Under the pieces are notes generated by a model. The model worked only from the letters and a program-made list of their open reading frames with translations. It ran no database searches and was not told the DNA's origin. A program made the translations under genes and the position numbers. Below, in pieces: positions 19,628 through 30,290 of a stretch of 64,000 bases of DNA. Numbering within the stretch: the first letter of the stretch is position 1; each line of letters begins with the position of its first letter. The DNA comes from JACCXG01 sp963836735 (GTDB lineage Bacteria > Acidobacteriota > Vicinamibacteria > Vicinamibacterales > 2-12-FULL-66-21), in contig CAWIKP010000022.1 of NCBI GenBank assembly GCA_963836735.1, forward strand, positions 186,001-250,000, written 5' to 3'.

Positions 19628-21794
19628 CTACCGATCTTCTCCCAGCATCCGCCGGACGGCAGCGACATCCGCCTGAAGCGCCGGAGGCGCCCCGGCGATG
19701 AAGCGCTCTCCGTAGGGACGCGCCTCGTCCAGCCGGCCGTCTGGACCAGATTGACGGTCAGGTTGAACAGGGCATCGAGCTCGCCGCGATCGAGCTGCAC
19801 CGCGCGCTTCCAGTCGTCGATCGCCTCGTCGCGCCGTCCGGTGTTCGCGAGCACGACGCCGAGCGCGGTATGCGCGCCGGCGAGCTGTTCGTCGAGCTCG
19901 AGCGCCTTGCGCAGCGACGTTTCCGCCGCCTCGAAGTTCTTCGCCTGAAGCTGAATTGCGCCGATGTTCTCGTACGCCAGGCCGTTGGCCGGATCGAGCG
20001 CGCAGGAGCCTGAACGTGCGATCGCGTCGGCCGGCCGGCCGGCGACGACGAAGGCATTGCCGAGCGCGATCAGCGCGTCGGGATCGTCGCCGGCGTCGTC
20101 TCCAGCAGCTCGATCGCCCGGCGCCGGCTGGCCGGCCTCCGCCAGGTACTGGCCGAGCTTGATCCGCACTTCGCTCTGCGTGACGCCGTTCTTGAGCGCC
20201 GTCTCGAGCGTCGCGATCGCCTCGCGCGGCCGGCCGGTGCGCCAGTGAACGAGCGCCAGCTTGCGGTAGGCGTCCTCGGTGTCCGGCCGCCGCGATGACG
20301 TCGCGATAGATCTCGATCGCCTCGTCGGTGCGTCCCGCGCGGCTGCGCCTCGGCGGCGCGCTGCAGCATCTGCTCGATCTCGATCAGCCGCTTCGGATCG
20401 TCGGCTTCGGTGTACTTTCGCGGACGGCCGCGGAGCCGCCGCCGATGTAGCCGAGCGATCGCAGCCGCTCGATGCGTGTCGGCGCGTCTCTGCGCGCGCG
20501 CGGCCGGCGGCGCGACGTTGAACTGTTTGAGCAGTCTTGAGCAGCACCTGCGCGCGATCCGGCTCGCGCCGCGACCAGGTTGCGCGCTTCCCGGATCGGC
20601 CGCCAGGTCGTAGAGCTCGGCGATCGGCAGGTCGATGTACTTCTCGCGGCCGACGAGCACGCCGCGCAGCGGCGCCCAGCCGCGCGTGACGCGCCGGCGT
20701 CATCGCCTCGAAGTACGACGGCCGGTCGTCACCGCCGCGGCCGCGCGATGACGTCCGGCAGCGACGCGCCGGACCGGTGTCGGGCGCGACACGCCGGCGG
20801 CGTCGAGGATCGTCGGCAGCAGATCGACGTGCCGCGCCGGCGTGTCGACGACGCCGGCCGCTTGGCGCTCGCGTCGCCGCCGGCGCCGAGTCTCGGCGAC
20901 GATCAGCGGCACGCGCAGCGTCGCCTCGTACGCGAAGAGGCTGTGCGTCAGCTCGCCGTGATCGCCGAGGCTCTCGCCGTGATCGGCGGTGACGACGACG
21001 AGCGTCGGGCGCGGCTGGCCGCGAGCCGATCGAACAGCGGCGCCGAGCGCGCGTCGGTCCACGACACTTCGCCGAGGTACGGATCCGACGGGAACCGCGC
21101 CGCCCACTCGGCCGGCGGCTCGTAGGGCGCGTGCGGATCGTAGACGTGGACCCACGCGAACCACTTGCCCGGCTGCGCGTCGATCCAGTCGAGCGCCGAC
21201 GTCGACGACGGCGTCGGCGCGGCCGCTCGCGCTCGCCCGGCTCGCCGCCGGCGCCGCGCGTCGAGCCGATCGTCGTAGGCGTCGAAGCCGTCGCCCAGGC
21301 CGAAGCGCGATCGAGCGGGAACCCGCCGACGAAGGCGCCGGTCGCGAAACCCCGCGGCCTTGAGCAGCGTCGCCAGCGTCGGCCGCTTCGGGTCGAAGCG
21401 ATAGCCGGTGTTGTCGCGGATGCCGTGCTCGTACGGATATCGGCCGCTGAGGATGCTCGCGTGCGACGGCAGCGTGACGACGGCGTGCGCGTGCGCGAAG
21501 CTGAAGCGCGCGCCGCGCGGCGGCGAGCCGATCGAGGTTCGGCGTCACGGCGCGGCCGCCGTACGACCCGAGCGCGTCGGCGCGCAGCGTGTCGATCGTG
21601 ACCAGCAGGACGTTGCGATCGCGGATTGCGCGTCGAGCGCGAACGGCGGGCTGGCGCATGCCACCACCAGACGCCGGCACGAGCACCATGGCACGCCGGC
21701 GCAGCGATCGAGGCCGACGGCCGATGCGCGGACGCGACGGCGGCGGATCGAGCGTCAGCCGGGCTCGGGCCGTCTGAGCCGGCTGCGGCTTCAT
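19628..21794 (-). CDS. sulfatase-like hydrolase/transferase fused to TPR repeats (B), frameshifted
   Basis: An alkaline-phosphatase-superfamily domain opens with DRNVLLVTIDTLRADALGSY, where the first aspartate is a metal ligand. It carries VTADHGESLGDHGELTHS with the other metal ligands. The nucleophile motif reads TLPSHASILSG, so threonine stands where sulfatases have Cys or Ser, and histidine replaces the motif arginine. About five TPR units follow, ending EARPYGERFIAGAPPAL. Many +1 breaks interrupt the frame. The ATG at 21794 overlaps the upstream paralogue's TGA (ATGA), and the stop at 19628 is 9 bp before the VWFA gene. Formylglycine-type sulfatase chemistry is unlikely; a phospho- or phosphoethanolamine-type transfer or hydrolysis is possible. 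No clear signal peptide was recovered because of the indels. Confidence 0.75.
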
Positions 21795-23966
21795 TCGAGC
21801 TGATCGCCATCGCCAGGAACTCGCGCGATCTGCGTCGATGCTCGTGTCCTGAAGAACGCCGGCGGCGCGGTCGCGACGAACTGCCGGCCGTAGCGGACGG
21901 CCTCGTCGCGGCGCCCGGCGTCGGCGAGCTCGAGCCACAGGTTGTAGAGCGCGTTGAACTGCGCCGGGGTCGAGCTCGACCGCCCGCTTCCAGCTGTCGA
22001 TCGCCTCGGCTTCCGGCCGGCTGCGAGAGGATCACGCCGAGGGTCGTGTGGGCATCCGGCAGCGCGGGGTCGGCCTCGAGCGCCTGTGCGCGCGCAGACC
22101 GCTCCGCTTCACGGATCAGCGCCTGCGCGCGGCTCGCCGGCGCTGCGAGCGCCTGGCGCAGCGTCATCGACGCGAGATTCTGGTACGCGAGGCCGTTGGT
22201 CGGATCGAGCGCGAGCACCCGCTTGAACGCTCGCGATCGCGTCGTCGTAGCGGCCGGCGTCGCCGTAGCGCGATGCCGAGGCCGTTCAGCGCCTCGACGT
22301 CGTTGCGCGGCAGGCCCTCGAGCAGCTGTGATGCCGCGCCGCTGTCGGTGTCGCTCTCGGCGAGATAGATCCCGAGCCGGATGCGGATGTCGCGATCGGG
22401 CGCGCCGTTGCGCAAGCCGGCTCTCGAGCGCGTCGATCGCCGCGGTCGGGCTGGCCGCTCTCCCAGTAGCGCGTGCGCGAGCGAGATGTAGGCGTCGGCC
22501 GTGTCGGGCGCGGCGCGCGATCACGCTGTCGAGCAGCGCGATCGCCTCCGTCGACGTCTGCCGTTCTGCTAGAGCTCGTCGCCGCGTGCAGGTCGCGATC
22601 GACGTCGACGAGCCGCTTCGGATCGTCCGCTTCGGTGTAGACGTCTCGCGCCGCGGCGCTGCCCGGACACGTAGCCGAGCGAGCGCAGCGTCGGCCGCGG
22701 CCTCGCGCCGATTCCTGCCCGGGCCGATCGGGCGGCGCGACGTTGAAGGTCCGCAGCAGGTCTGAAGCAGCACCCGCTCGCGCGTCCGCACTGGCGGCGC
22801 AGGTTGCGTCTCCTCGCGCGGATCGGCCGCGAGGTCGTAGAGCTCGCGGATCGGCAGATCGATGTACTTCTCCCGGCCGACGATCACACCGCGCAGCGGC
22901 GCCCAGCCGCGCACGAGGTTGTAGGTCATCGACTTCGAAGTAGGTCGGCCGATCGTCCGCCGCCCATTGCCGTCGAGATCAGCTCGCGCAGCGAGCTGCC
23001 CGGCAGCGAGTCTCCGGCTGCGCTCCGACCGCCTCGAGCACCGTCGGCGCGATATCGATGTGGCGGACCGGCGTGTCGATACGACCCGCCGCGGCGTCGC
23101 GCGCCGGCCGGGCCTGATGCGCGCGACGATCAGCGGCACGCGCAGCGTCGCCTCGTAGGCGAACATGCCGTGCGTCAGCTCGCCGTGCTCGCCGAGGCTC
23201 TCGCCGTGATCGGCCGTCACGATCGACGAGCGTCGGCCGCGACAGCGTGGCCAGCCGGTCGAACAGCGGCCCGAGCGCGCGGTCGACCCAGGCGACCTCG
23301 CCGTGGTACGGCTGACCGCGCGTAGCGGCCGCGAGGACGCCGGCGGCGGCTTGTAGGGCGAGTGCGGATCGAAGACGTGGACCCACGCGAAGAAGCGTGC
23401 CGCGTCTGCCGGCCGATCCAGTCCACCGCGCGCGCCACGACGACGTCCGCGCGGCGCTCGGGCATCGAGAACGCGATCGCGCCCCTCGATCTCGGGCATC
23501 TGGTCGTCGTAGACGTCGAAGCCCGGCGTGAGCCCGAAGCGCTTGGTCAGCGGGAAGCCGCCGACGAACGCGCCGGTCGCAAAGCCCGGCGCCTTCGAGC
23601 CGCGTCGCCAGCGTCGCCGTGCCGTCCTTCACGCGGAAGCCGCTGTTGTCGCGCATGCCGTGCTCGTACGGCAGCAGCCCGGTGAGGATCGACGTGTGCG
23701 ACGGCAGCGTCACGACCGCGTGCGCGTGCGCGAAGGTGAAGCGCGCGCCGTGCGCGGCGAGGCGATCGAGGTTCGGCGTCGCGGCCGCGCCGCCGTACGA
23801 CGACAGCGCGTCGGCGCGCAGCGTGTCGATGGTGACGAGCAGGACGTTCTGGTCGGGACCGTGACCAGCAAAGCCCCCGACTGATTCCGCCAGAAGTAGA
23901 CTGCGCGACCGCCGCAATCAGGAGCAGCCCGATGAACAGCCGCCAGTAGGCGCTTCGGTGCGGCAC
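21791..23966 (-). CDS. sulfatase-like hydrolase/transferase fused to TPR repeats (A), frameshifted
   Basis: A tandem paralogue of the downstream gene. The N-terminal membrane or signal segment is MPHRSAYWRLFIGLLLIAAV. The catalytic domain follows with NVLLVTIDTLRADALSSYGG, then LPSHTSILTGLLPYEHGMRD. Here too threonine (TLPSH) occupies the nucleophile position of the sulfatase C/S-x-P-S-R motif. The second metal site is ADHGESLGEHGELTHGMFAY. TPR units begin near 22600 and end near 21830 (EAVRYGRQFVATAPPAFF). The gene spans about 720 codons with roughly a dozen single-base insertions. It is first in the four-gene unit and divergent from the second TMTC-like gene, 220 bp away, so both promoters should lie in 23967-24186. 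It probably acts in the periplasm. Confidence 0.75.
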
Positions 23967-24186
23967 GCGGCGCGGGGTCCGAACGCCGCAGTGCGGCTTG
24001 GCTTTCGATGCGGCGTCAAGTTGATAGATGTACGCACGTTTCTTTGTCGTGGACCGCGGACCGTCATCGTCAGAGGTCGGCCGGCGGCCCGCCGTGGTCG
24101 GACGACCCGGCTCCGCACCCGATCGGGGTCAGGGCAGTCCGAGCGCAGTCCATGGACCGGAAGCTGGCGAGCTGCGAGCGCCACGC

Positions 24187-26210
24187 CCATGGGACGGAAG
24201 GCGGCGACGAAGCGGCGGCACCTGCCGCGCACGGCGTAAGCACCGCGCGCGGGATCGTGGAGCCCGCTGTGGGTCTGCCTGGCACTCACCGCGCTGAACC
24301 TGTTCATCTACCTGCCGGTCGGCGGGTTCGAGTTCGTCAACTGGGACGACCCGACCTACATCACCGAGAACGCCCAGGTGCATGAAAGGACTGTCGCTGG
24401 AGCACGGTCCGTGGGCCATCACCACCGCGCATTCGCCTTACTGGCATCCGGTGACCTGGCTCTCCCATCTGCTCGACGTCCGCCTCTTCGGCCTCGACGC
24501 CGGCGGGCACCACGTCACCAATGCTAGTCCTTCACATCTTCAACACGCTGCTGATCTTCGGACTGCTCGCGGCACGATGACCGGCGCACGAGTGGCCGGA
24601 GCGCGTTCGTCGCGGCGATGTTCGCCGTGCATCCGCTGCACGTGGAATCGGTGGCCTGGGTCACCGAGCGCAAGGACGTGCTCAGCACTTTCTTCTGGGC
24701 GCTGACGGTCTGGGCCTACATCGGCTACGTCCGCGCAGCCGGCGGGCGGCAGTATCGCGGCGTGGTCGGCGCTGTTCGCGCTCGGCGTCATGTCGAAGCC
24801 GATGGTGGTGACGCTGTCCGTGCGGTACTGCTGCTGCTCGACATCTGGCCGCTGCGGCGCGTCAGCTCACGGCGTGGAACGACAGGCGTGGACCCGGGCA
24901 GTCCTCGAGAAGCTTCCGCTGCTTGCCGTCTGCCATCGGCACCAGCATCGCCACAGTGATCATCCAGCAGCGACGTCGGCGCGATGGCGGGCCTCGACGC
25001 GCTCTCCCCTGGCCGGTGCGGATCGCCAACGCGATCATCGGGCTACGTCGCGTACATCTGGAAGACGCTCTGGCCGGCCGAACCTGGCGGCGTTCTATCC
25101 AATGTGCAGTGACTTCCCGGGCTGGCTCGTGCGCGCTCGCAGCGGCGCCTGCTGCGGCGATCATCGCGGCGGTCCTGCTCTGCGCCGCCGTCAGCTCCTA
25201 CCTGTTCGTCGGATGGTTCTGCTATCGTCGTGCACGCTCTCGCCCGTGATCGGGTTACTGCAGGCGGGGGAGCAGCGCATGGCGGATCGTTCATGTACGT
25301 GCCGATGATCGGCCTGCTGATCGTTGCTGGCGTGGGGGGTGCCGGAGCTGGTCGAGCCAGCGGCATTCGGCAAGGCGCCGTGTCCGCTGGATGGCCGTCA
25401 GCCGCTCGTCACCGTGGCATCCGTCATGACGGTCCTGGCCTGCGCGGTGGCGGCGCGCGCCCAGACCGCGCACTGGCAGACAGCATCGACGTTATGGCAG
25501 CACGCCGCGCGGGTCACGCCCGACAGCTACATCGCCACGAGAACCTCGGCCAGGCGCTCCGGGAGCGCGGACGGCTCGACGAGTCCGCGGCAAGTTACGG
25601 CGCGCGCTCGCGCACGCGCCGGCAAACTCGCCTGGCTATGTAGCGGTCATCCACAACAGCCTCGGGATCGTGCTGACGCGGCAGGGCCGGCAGGAGGACG
25701 GGCGGCACTTTCGAGGCCGCGGTCGCCGACCAACGCGGCATTCGCCGAGCCACACGGCAATCTGGGCAACGCGCTGCCGCCGAGGGCCGCTCCGCCGAAG
25801 CAGTGCGAACACTATCGTGACCGCGATCCGGCTGAAGCCGGAGTTCACCGAAGCCGCGCGTCGGGCTCGGCAGCGCGCTCTTGCGGTCGGGCAGGCGGAA
25901 GAGGCGATCGTGCAGTACCAGGAAGCGCTGAAGCTCGACCCGGCACTGGCCCAGGCCCACAATGGTCTCGGCGCCGCGCTCGCAAGGGAAGGGCGTGATG
26001 ACGAAGCGATGGCGCAATACGAAGAGGCTCTGCGGCTGAAACCGGATCTCGCCACGCGCACATTTCAATCATGGCGATGTTGCTCGTAAAGCGAGGCGAC
26101 GTCGTGGCCGACGCCCGCCGTCACGCGGAGACCGCGTTGACGATCGAGCCGCAGTCGAGCCCGCACATCGCCTGTGGCTGTGGCTGCGGGCGCAGGGAGA
26201 GGGCGGGTAA
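24187..26210 (+). CDS. TMTC-like multi-pass membrane protein with C-terminal TPR repeats (2), frameshifted
   Basis: A basic start (MGRKAATKRRHLPR) leads into the helix LWVCLALTALNLFIYLPV and the loop FEFVNWDDPTYITENAQV. Its WDD matches the acidic catalytic-type loop of GT-C/TMTC proteins. Next come YWHPVTWLSHLLDVRLFG and FAVHPLHVESVAWVTERKDV, the conserved HP..ES..WVTERKD segment, and several more membrane helices. The tail has TPR units (AIVQYQEALKLDPALAQAHN, AMAQYEEALRLKPDLAT). Many +1 insertions break the frame, for example a C in GTGCATGAAAGG near 24380. The stop at 26208-26210 is inferred from the reconstructed frame (LWLWLRAQGEGG). It is convergent with the second VWFA gene. Glycosyl transfer to exported proteins is a hypothesis from the eukaryotic family. 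Confidence 0.75.
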
Positions 26211-26254
26211 GAACGGCCGGGTCTTTGGCCGGTTGCTGAAAAACACATCCCCGA

Positions 26255-26340
26255 CAACTCCCAGCTCAACTTCCGACTCCCAAAGGATTCCCGGCCGATC
26301 GCCTGAGGGCGCGTTGGGAGTGGAGTGAACTTGGGAGTTG
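26255..26340. repeat. short palindromic intergenic repeat, CAACTCCC-arm type
   Basis: The left arm CAACTCCCAGCTCAACTTCC faces GGAGTGAACTTGGGAGTTG. The inner hairpin differs from the conserved core (AAAGGATTCCCGG and GGGCGCG). It lies between the convergent TMTC-like gene 2 and VWFA gene 2. The rest of 26211-26372 holds only a weak GGCCGG hairpin at about 26215-26235. Confidence 0.65.
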
Positions 26341-26372
26341 ACAACGGTCTCTCTCTGGAGACCCGGCCTGGC

Positions 26373-27248
26373 CTATTGCGGCGCGAACCCACTGGCGTAC
26401 AGCTTGACGCCCTGCCGCACGGTGCCCACCTGGACGACCTGCGCCTTGTCTCTCGGGCCGCTTGTAGGTGACGGCGTACTGAAAGGTCAGCGCATCGGCG
26501 TAGCGCTTGAGGATGGCTTCCATCGCCGAGATGCCGACGATGAACTCACGCTGGCCGCCGGTTGCTGCGGGTCAACGCGTTCAGCACCAGGTCACGGGTC
26601 GGGTTCTTCAGTTGCCCTTTCTGAAACGACACTGCCCAGAGCTGCGCGCCGGATTTCTGCAGCGACTCCTGGATCTTCTTCGGCTCCTCGCGGCTCTGCT
26701 CGTCGTTCGGCTCGATGTTCACGCTGACGATCGCCCGGCGCGCGGCTCGGACGTTTGCTCGAGGTCGCATTGCTGGCGGCGATCAGGGCCTCGAGCAGCA
26801 CCGACTGCGCATTCGGCTTCCCGACGATCTTGTTGATCGCTTTCTCCAGGTCCGCCGTCGAGGTCGAGTACGGCGCGACGGTGACTGCCGCCTGCCCGAA
26901 CTCCATGATCTTGATCGGCGCGTCCGGGCTGACGGCGAGCACCTGATGGACGAAGCCAGTCAGCGATTTCCGCAGATCCTGAAGAATGTCCTGCGCCCCG
27001 CTGGTCGTGTCCGCCAGCAGCACCACCTGCAAGGGATCCGTCGCCGGCTTGACGTCGCTGATTTCGCGGTCCACGCCGTCCTCACGCAGGCGGAAGTCCT
27101 CGAGCGTCAGGCCCTTCACCGGGCTTCCGTTGTCATCCAGCGCCGTCACGAAGATGGTCTTGTCCGACGCCGCGCGCGGCGCCGCCACGACGACCAGAAC
27201 TGCCATCCCCACTGAAGCAACCGCACGCCGAAGCGAGCAAGCAATCAT
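26373..27248 (-). CDS. VWFA-related acidobacterial domain protein (2), frameshifted
   Basis: A secreted protein of about 290 residues starting MIACSLRRAVASVGMAVLVV. The conserved entry FVTALDDNGSPVKGLTLEDF and FRLREDGVDREISDV is followed by a VWA core whose metal-site strand reads VVLLADTTSGAQD, with DTTSG close to the DxSxS MIDAS pattern. The end (VRQGVKLYASGFAPQ) is typical of the family. Frame breaks occur near 26755, 26570 and 26450. It lies convergent to the second TMTC-like gene, repeating the pairing seen at 16.5-19.6 kb. Its 5' flank is an intergenic palindrome (27270-27536). Ligand and role are unknown. Confidence 0.8.
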
Positions 27249-27269
27249 GTGTGCACAAGCCTCCGCGGC

Positions 27270-27536
27270 GCAGTATTTCATAGACACGGTGGTCGGGACT
27301 CGGGCCGCTCGGGCCGCTGGGCGGCTCGGAAGGCCGGTGGTATTTCACAGACTGGGTGTCGGGGCTCGGGATCTTCGGGCGGACCTGGGGCTCGGAAGTC
27401 CGGCGAGTTTCAGAGGCAATGGTGCCAAATCCCGCGGCTGGTTGCCTCTGAGATCACCGGACCTTCGCGAGCCCAGAGCCCCGGACCAGCGGCCAGTCGG
27501 CCGAGCGGCCAACGGACCAGCGGACCAGCGGACCAC
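27270..27536. repeat. large imperfect inverted repeat with GGTCCGCTG-type arms and central hairpin
   Basis: The left side has GGTGGTCGGGACTCGGGCCG and similar units. The right side ends GGACCAGCGGACCAGCGG and ACCACC, the mirror image. The centre holds a perfect 9-bp hairpin, CAGAGGCAA (27411-27419) with TTGCCTCTG (27442-27450). A second internal duplication is TATTTCATAGACACGGTGG (27274) against TATTTCACAGACTGGG (27341). It fills the whole gap between the VWFA start and the ADOP stop codon, touching the latter. Confidence 0.7.
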
Positions 27537-30213
27537 CTATTCGTGTCTCAGCGCCACCAGCGGATCGATTCGCGAGGCCCGGCGGGCGGGGAAGAAGGCG
27601 GCGGCGACGGCCATGATCAGGAGCAGCACGGTGGCGCCGGCGAACACGGCGGGATCGTGGGGCTGGACGCCGAACAGCTGGCTCTCGATGATTCGGACGA
27701 CGGCGTAGGCGGCGGCGGCGCCGGCCGACGCGCCGGCGAGCACGGTCCACGTGGTCTCGCGGACGGCCAGCCAGGCGGACCGACGCCGGGCTGGCGCCGA
27801 GCGCCATGCGCAGGCCGATTTCGGGCGTCCGCAGCGTGATCGAATAACTCATCAGGCCATAGAGACCGATGCACGCGAGCAGGACGGCGAAGCCGCCGAA
27901 GTACGAGGTCAACACGGCGAGCAGACGCTCGCGGGCGAACGAGTCTTCGGTCTGGCGTTCGAGGGTGCGGATGCGGAACAGCGTCAAGGCCGGATCGACC
28001 CGCGCGACGGCGTCGCGAACCGAGGCGAGAATCTCCGGCCATCGGTCCCGCGAACCGTATCTCGAAGGTGGGCGAGTAGAACATGTGCCTGGCCCTGCTG
28101 CTGGAAGATCGGAAAGTAGACGACGTCGCGCGGCAGGTCACGAACGTTGGCGTAGCGCACGTCGCCGACCACACCGATCACCTCCCGCGCACCTGGGCCG
28201 CTCCCGAGGCGCTGGCCGAGCGGCGATCCGTCGAAGTGACGGGCCATTCGCTGGCTGATGATGGCCACGCGGGATCGAATCGGGTCGATCGCGGTCGTCG
28301 AAGTCCCGTCCCGCGAGCAGCGGGATGCCGAGCGTCGAGAAGTAGCCTGGCCCGACATTGTTGAAGGCGACGCGAACGCGTTGTTCCTGCGGCAGTACCT
28401 TGTTGCCGAGTTCGGTGAAGGAGTTGATGAAGTAATAGTTGTCACTGACCGGCCGACGGCGGACACCGTGGCGGCCCGAGCGCCTGGGAGCGTCTGCAGG
28501 GAGTCGAGGACGGCCCGGTAGGTGGCCGGCAGGGCAGGCCCGGTCTTTCCTGCGAGCCGGGCATCCACCGAGAACATCAGGACGTTCTCGCGCGAGTATC
28601 CCGGATCCTGCGACCACAGGTTCTGGAGGGTGCGGACGAACAGTCCCGCCGCTACGAGCAGCACCAGCGACAAGCCGACCTGCGCCGCCACCAGGCAGCG
28701 ATCGAGCAGCCGCCGCTGACGCCCGCCGCCGACCTGACGGCTCGCGGCGAGCCGCGTCGCGTTCGTGGCGCGCAGCGCCGGGACGAGCCCGGCAATCAGG
28801 CAGACCAGGAACGAGACCGACAACGTGAAGAGTGCCAGCCGCACATCGGAGGTCAGCTCGAGTGGAGGCTGCTCCGACCGACGGTCTGACCACCGCGAGC
28901 AGGCTGCGGTCCGCCCCACGTGGCTACTGCAAAGCCGAGCACGGCCTGCGGCTCCTGCAAGGACGACCGTCTCGGTGAGCAGCTGGCGGACGAGGCGCCA
29001 CCGTCCGGCGCCGAGCGCGAGGCGGGTCGCCAACTCGCGCTGGCGCGCGTCGGAGCGTGACAGCAGCAGCGTGGCCACGTTGAGGCTGGCCAGCAGCAGC
29101 ACGGCGCCGAGCATCGACAGCAGCAGGCGCAACCAGCGTTCGTACTGCTCACGGAGGTCGCTTGCCGCGCCACGTGCGCCACTCTCGAGCCGCAACTGGT
29201 TCTGGCGCGCCATCGTGAGTTGCTGGGGGCTGGTGGCCGCCGCGGTGCTGACCTGCGCGAAGATGGTCTTGAGCTCGATCTCGGCGTCGGCCAGGGTCAC
29301 GCCGGGCTTCATGCGGCCCATCATGTAGATCCACGTCGCGAATGCCGCGTTCCATAGAGGCCCGCCTTCCTCGAGCCGGTCGCGCGCGCGCATCGGGATG
29401 CTGAGGTCGTACGGCCGTCCGACTTCCGTGCCGGCGAACCCTTCCGGCTCGACGCCGACAATCGTGAAGGGAATGCCGTTCAGTGCGATCGATGCGCCGA
29501 CGACGTCGCCGCGGCCGGCGAAGCGGCGTTGCCAGTAGCGGTGGCTGAGCACCGCGACCTCGACTCCCGGACGATCGTCGTTGGCATCGAGAAGACGGCC
29601 CAACGCCGGCGTGAGACGAAGCGTCGCGTAGTAGTCGCCGCTCACGTAGGTGCCTTCGGCGATGTCCGCGTCACCGCGGTACGTCACGTTGACCCGGCCG
29701 AACGGATTGGTGGCGAAGATGCCGGAGAGGGTCGTCGTGCGCCGCCGGATCTCCTCGAAGTGCGGGTACGGCATCGAGTAGTTGAACCGCCCATTGGCCC
29801 CGCCGAAGGAGGCGACCACCATCTGCCCGGGCTCCGGGACCGGCAGCTTCCTCAGCACGATCGCATCGAACAGCTGGAAGATCGCGCCGGCGGCGCCGAT
29901 CCCGAGCGCCAGCGAGGCGACGGCGAACGCCGTGAACAGCGGACTGCGCCGAAGCAGCCTGAACGCGTGACGGAAGTCCTGCGCCCACGCGCCGAGCAGC
30001 GCGCCGGCCTTCACGTCGTGGATGTCCTCGACGACCCGTTCGACGCGCCCGAACTCGATCCTCGCGGCGCGGCGCGCGCTCGCGGGATCGAGCCCAGCCG
30101 CGCTCCTTTTCTTTGACGAGCAGATCGAAGGCCGTGCCGACTTCTTCGGTGAGCTCACGATTTACGCGGTCGCGATGAAGCAGGTTTCGAAGGAGAGGGG
30201 CTAGTTTTCTCAT
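27537..30213 (-). CDS. MacB-like ABC permease, acidobacterial duplicated orphan permease (ADOP 1), frameshifted
   Basis: An inner-membrane FtsX/MacB-type permease of about 880 residues without an ATPase partner in the window. It has an N-terminal cytosolic domain (MRKLAPLLRNLLHRDRVNRE and GLDPASARRAARIEFGRVER). The first core follows: helix FTAFAVASLALGIGAAGAIF, a MacB periplasmic domain, and the FtsX helices LLLSMLGAVLLLASLNVATL. The second core (LVAAQVGLSLVLLVAAGLFV) ends with MSYSITLRTPEIGLRMALGA and ARRASRIDPLVALRHE. Breaks occur near 30110, 28960, 28440, 28030 and 27780. It is co-directional with ADOP 2 and PadR, 77 bp downstream of ADOP 2, so probably co-regulated. The substrate is unknown. 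Confidence 0.85.
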
Positions 30214-30290
30214 GGGCTTTTCAGCAGTGGGGCTTGTCAGGCGGTTCTGTCAGCCACGCTCCGCTCGCAATACCCGGTTGTCCAAACCGA

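Noticed and set aside
13000..26000. Pseudogene decay as the cause of the frameshifts
   Set aside because: Breaks are mainly one-base insertions, coding character persists between them, and no large deletions are seen.
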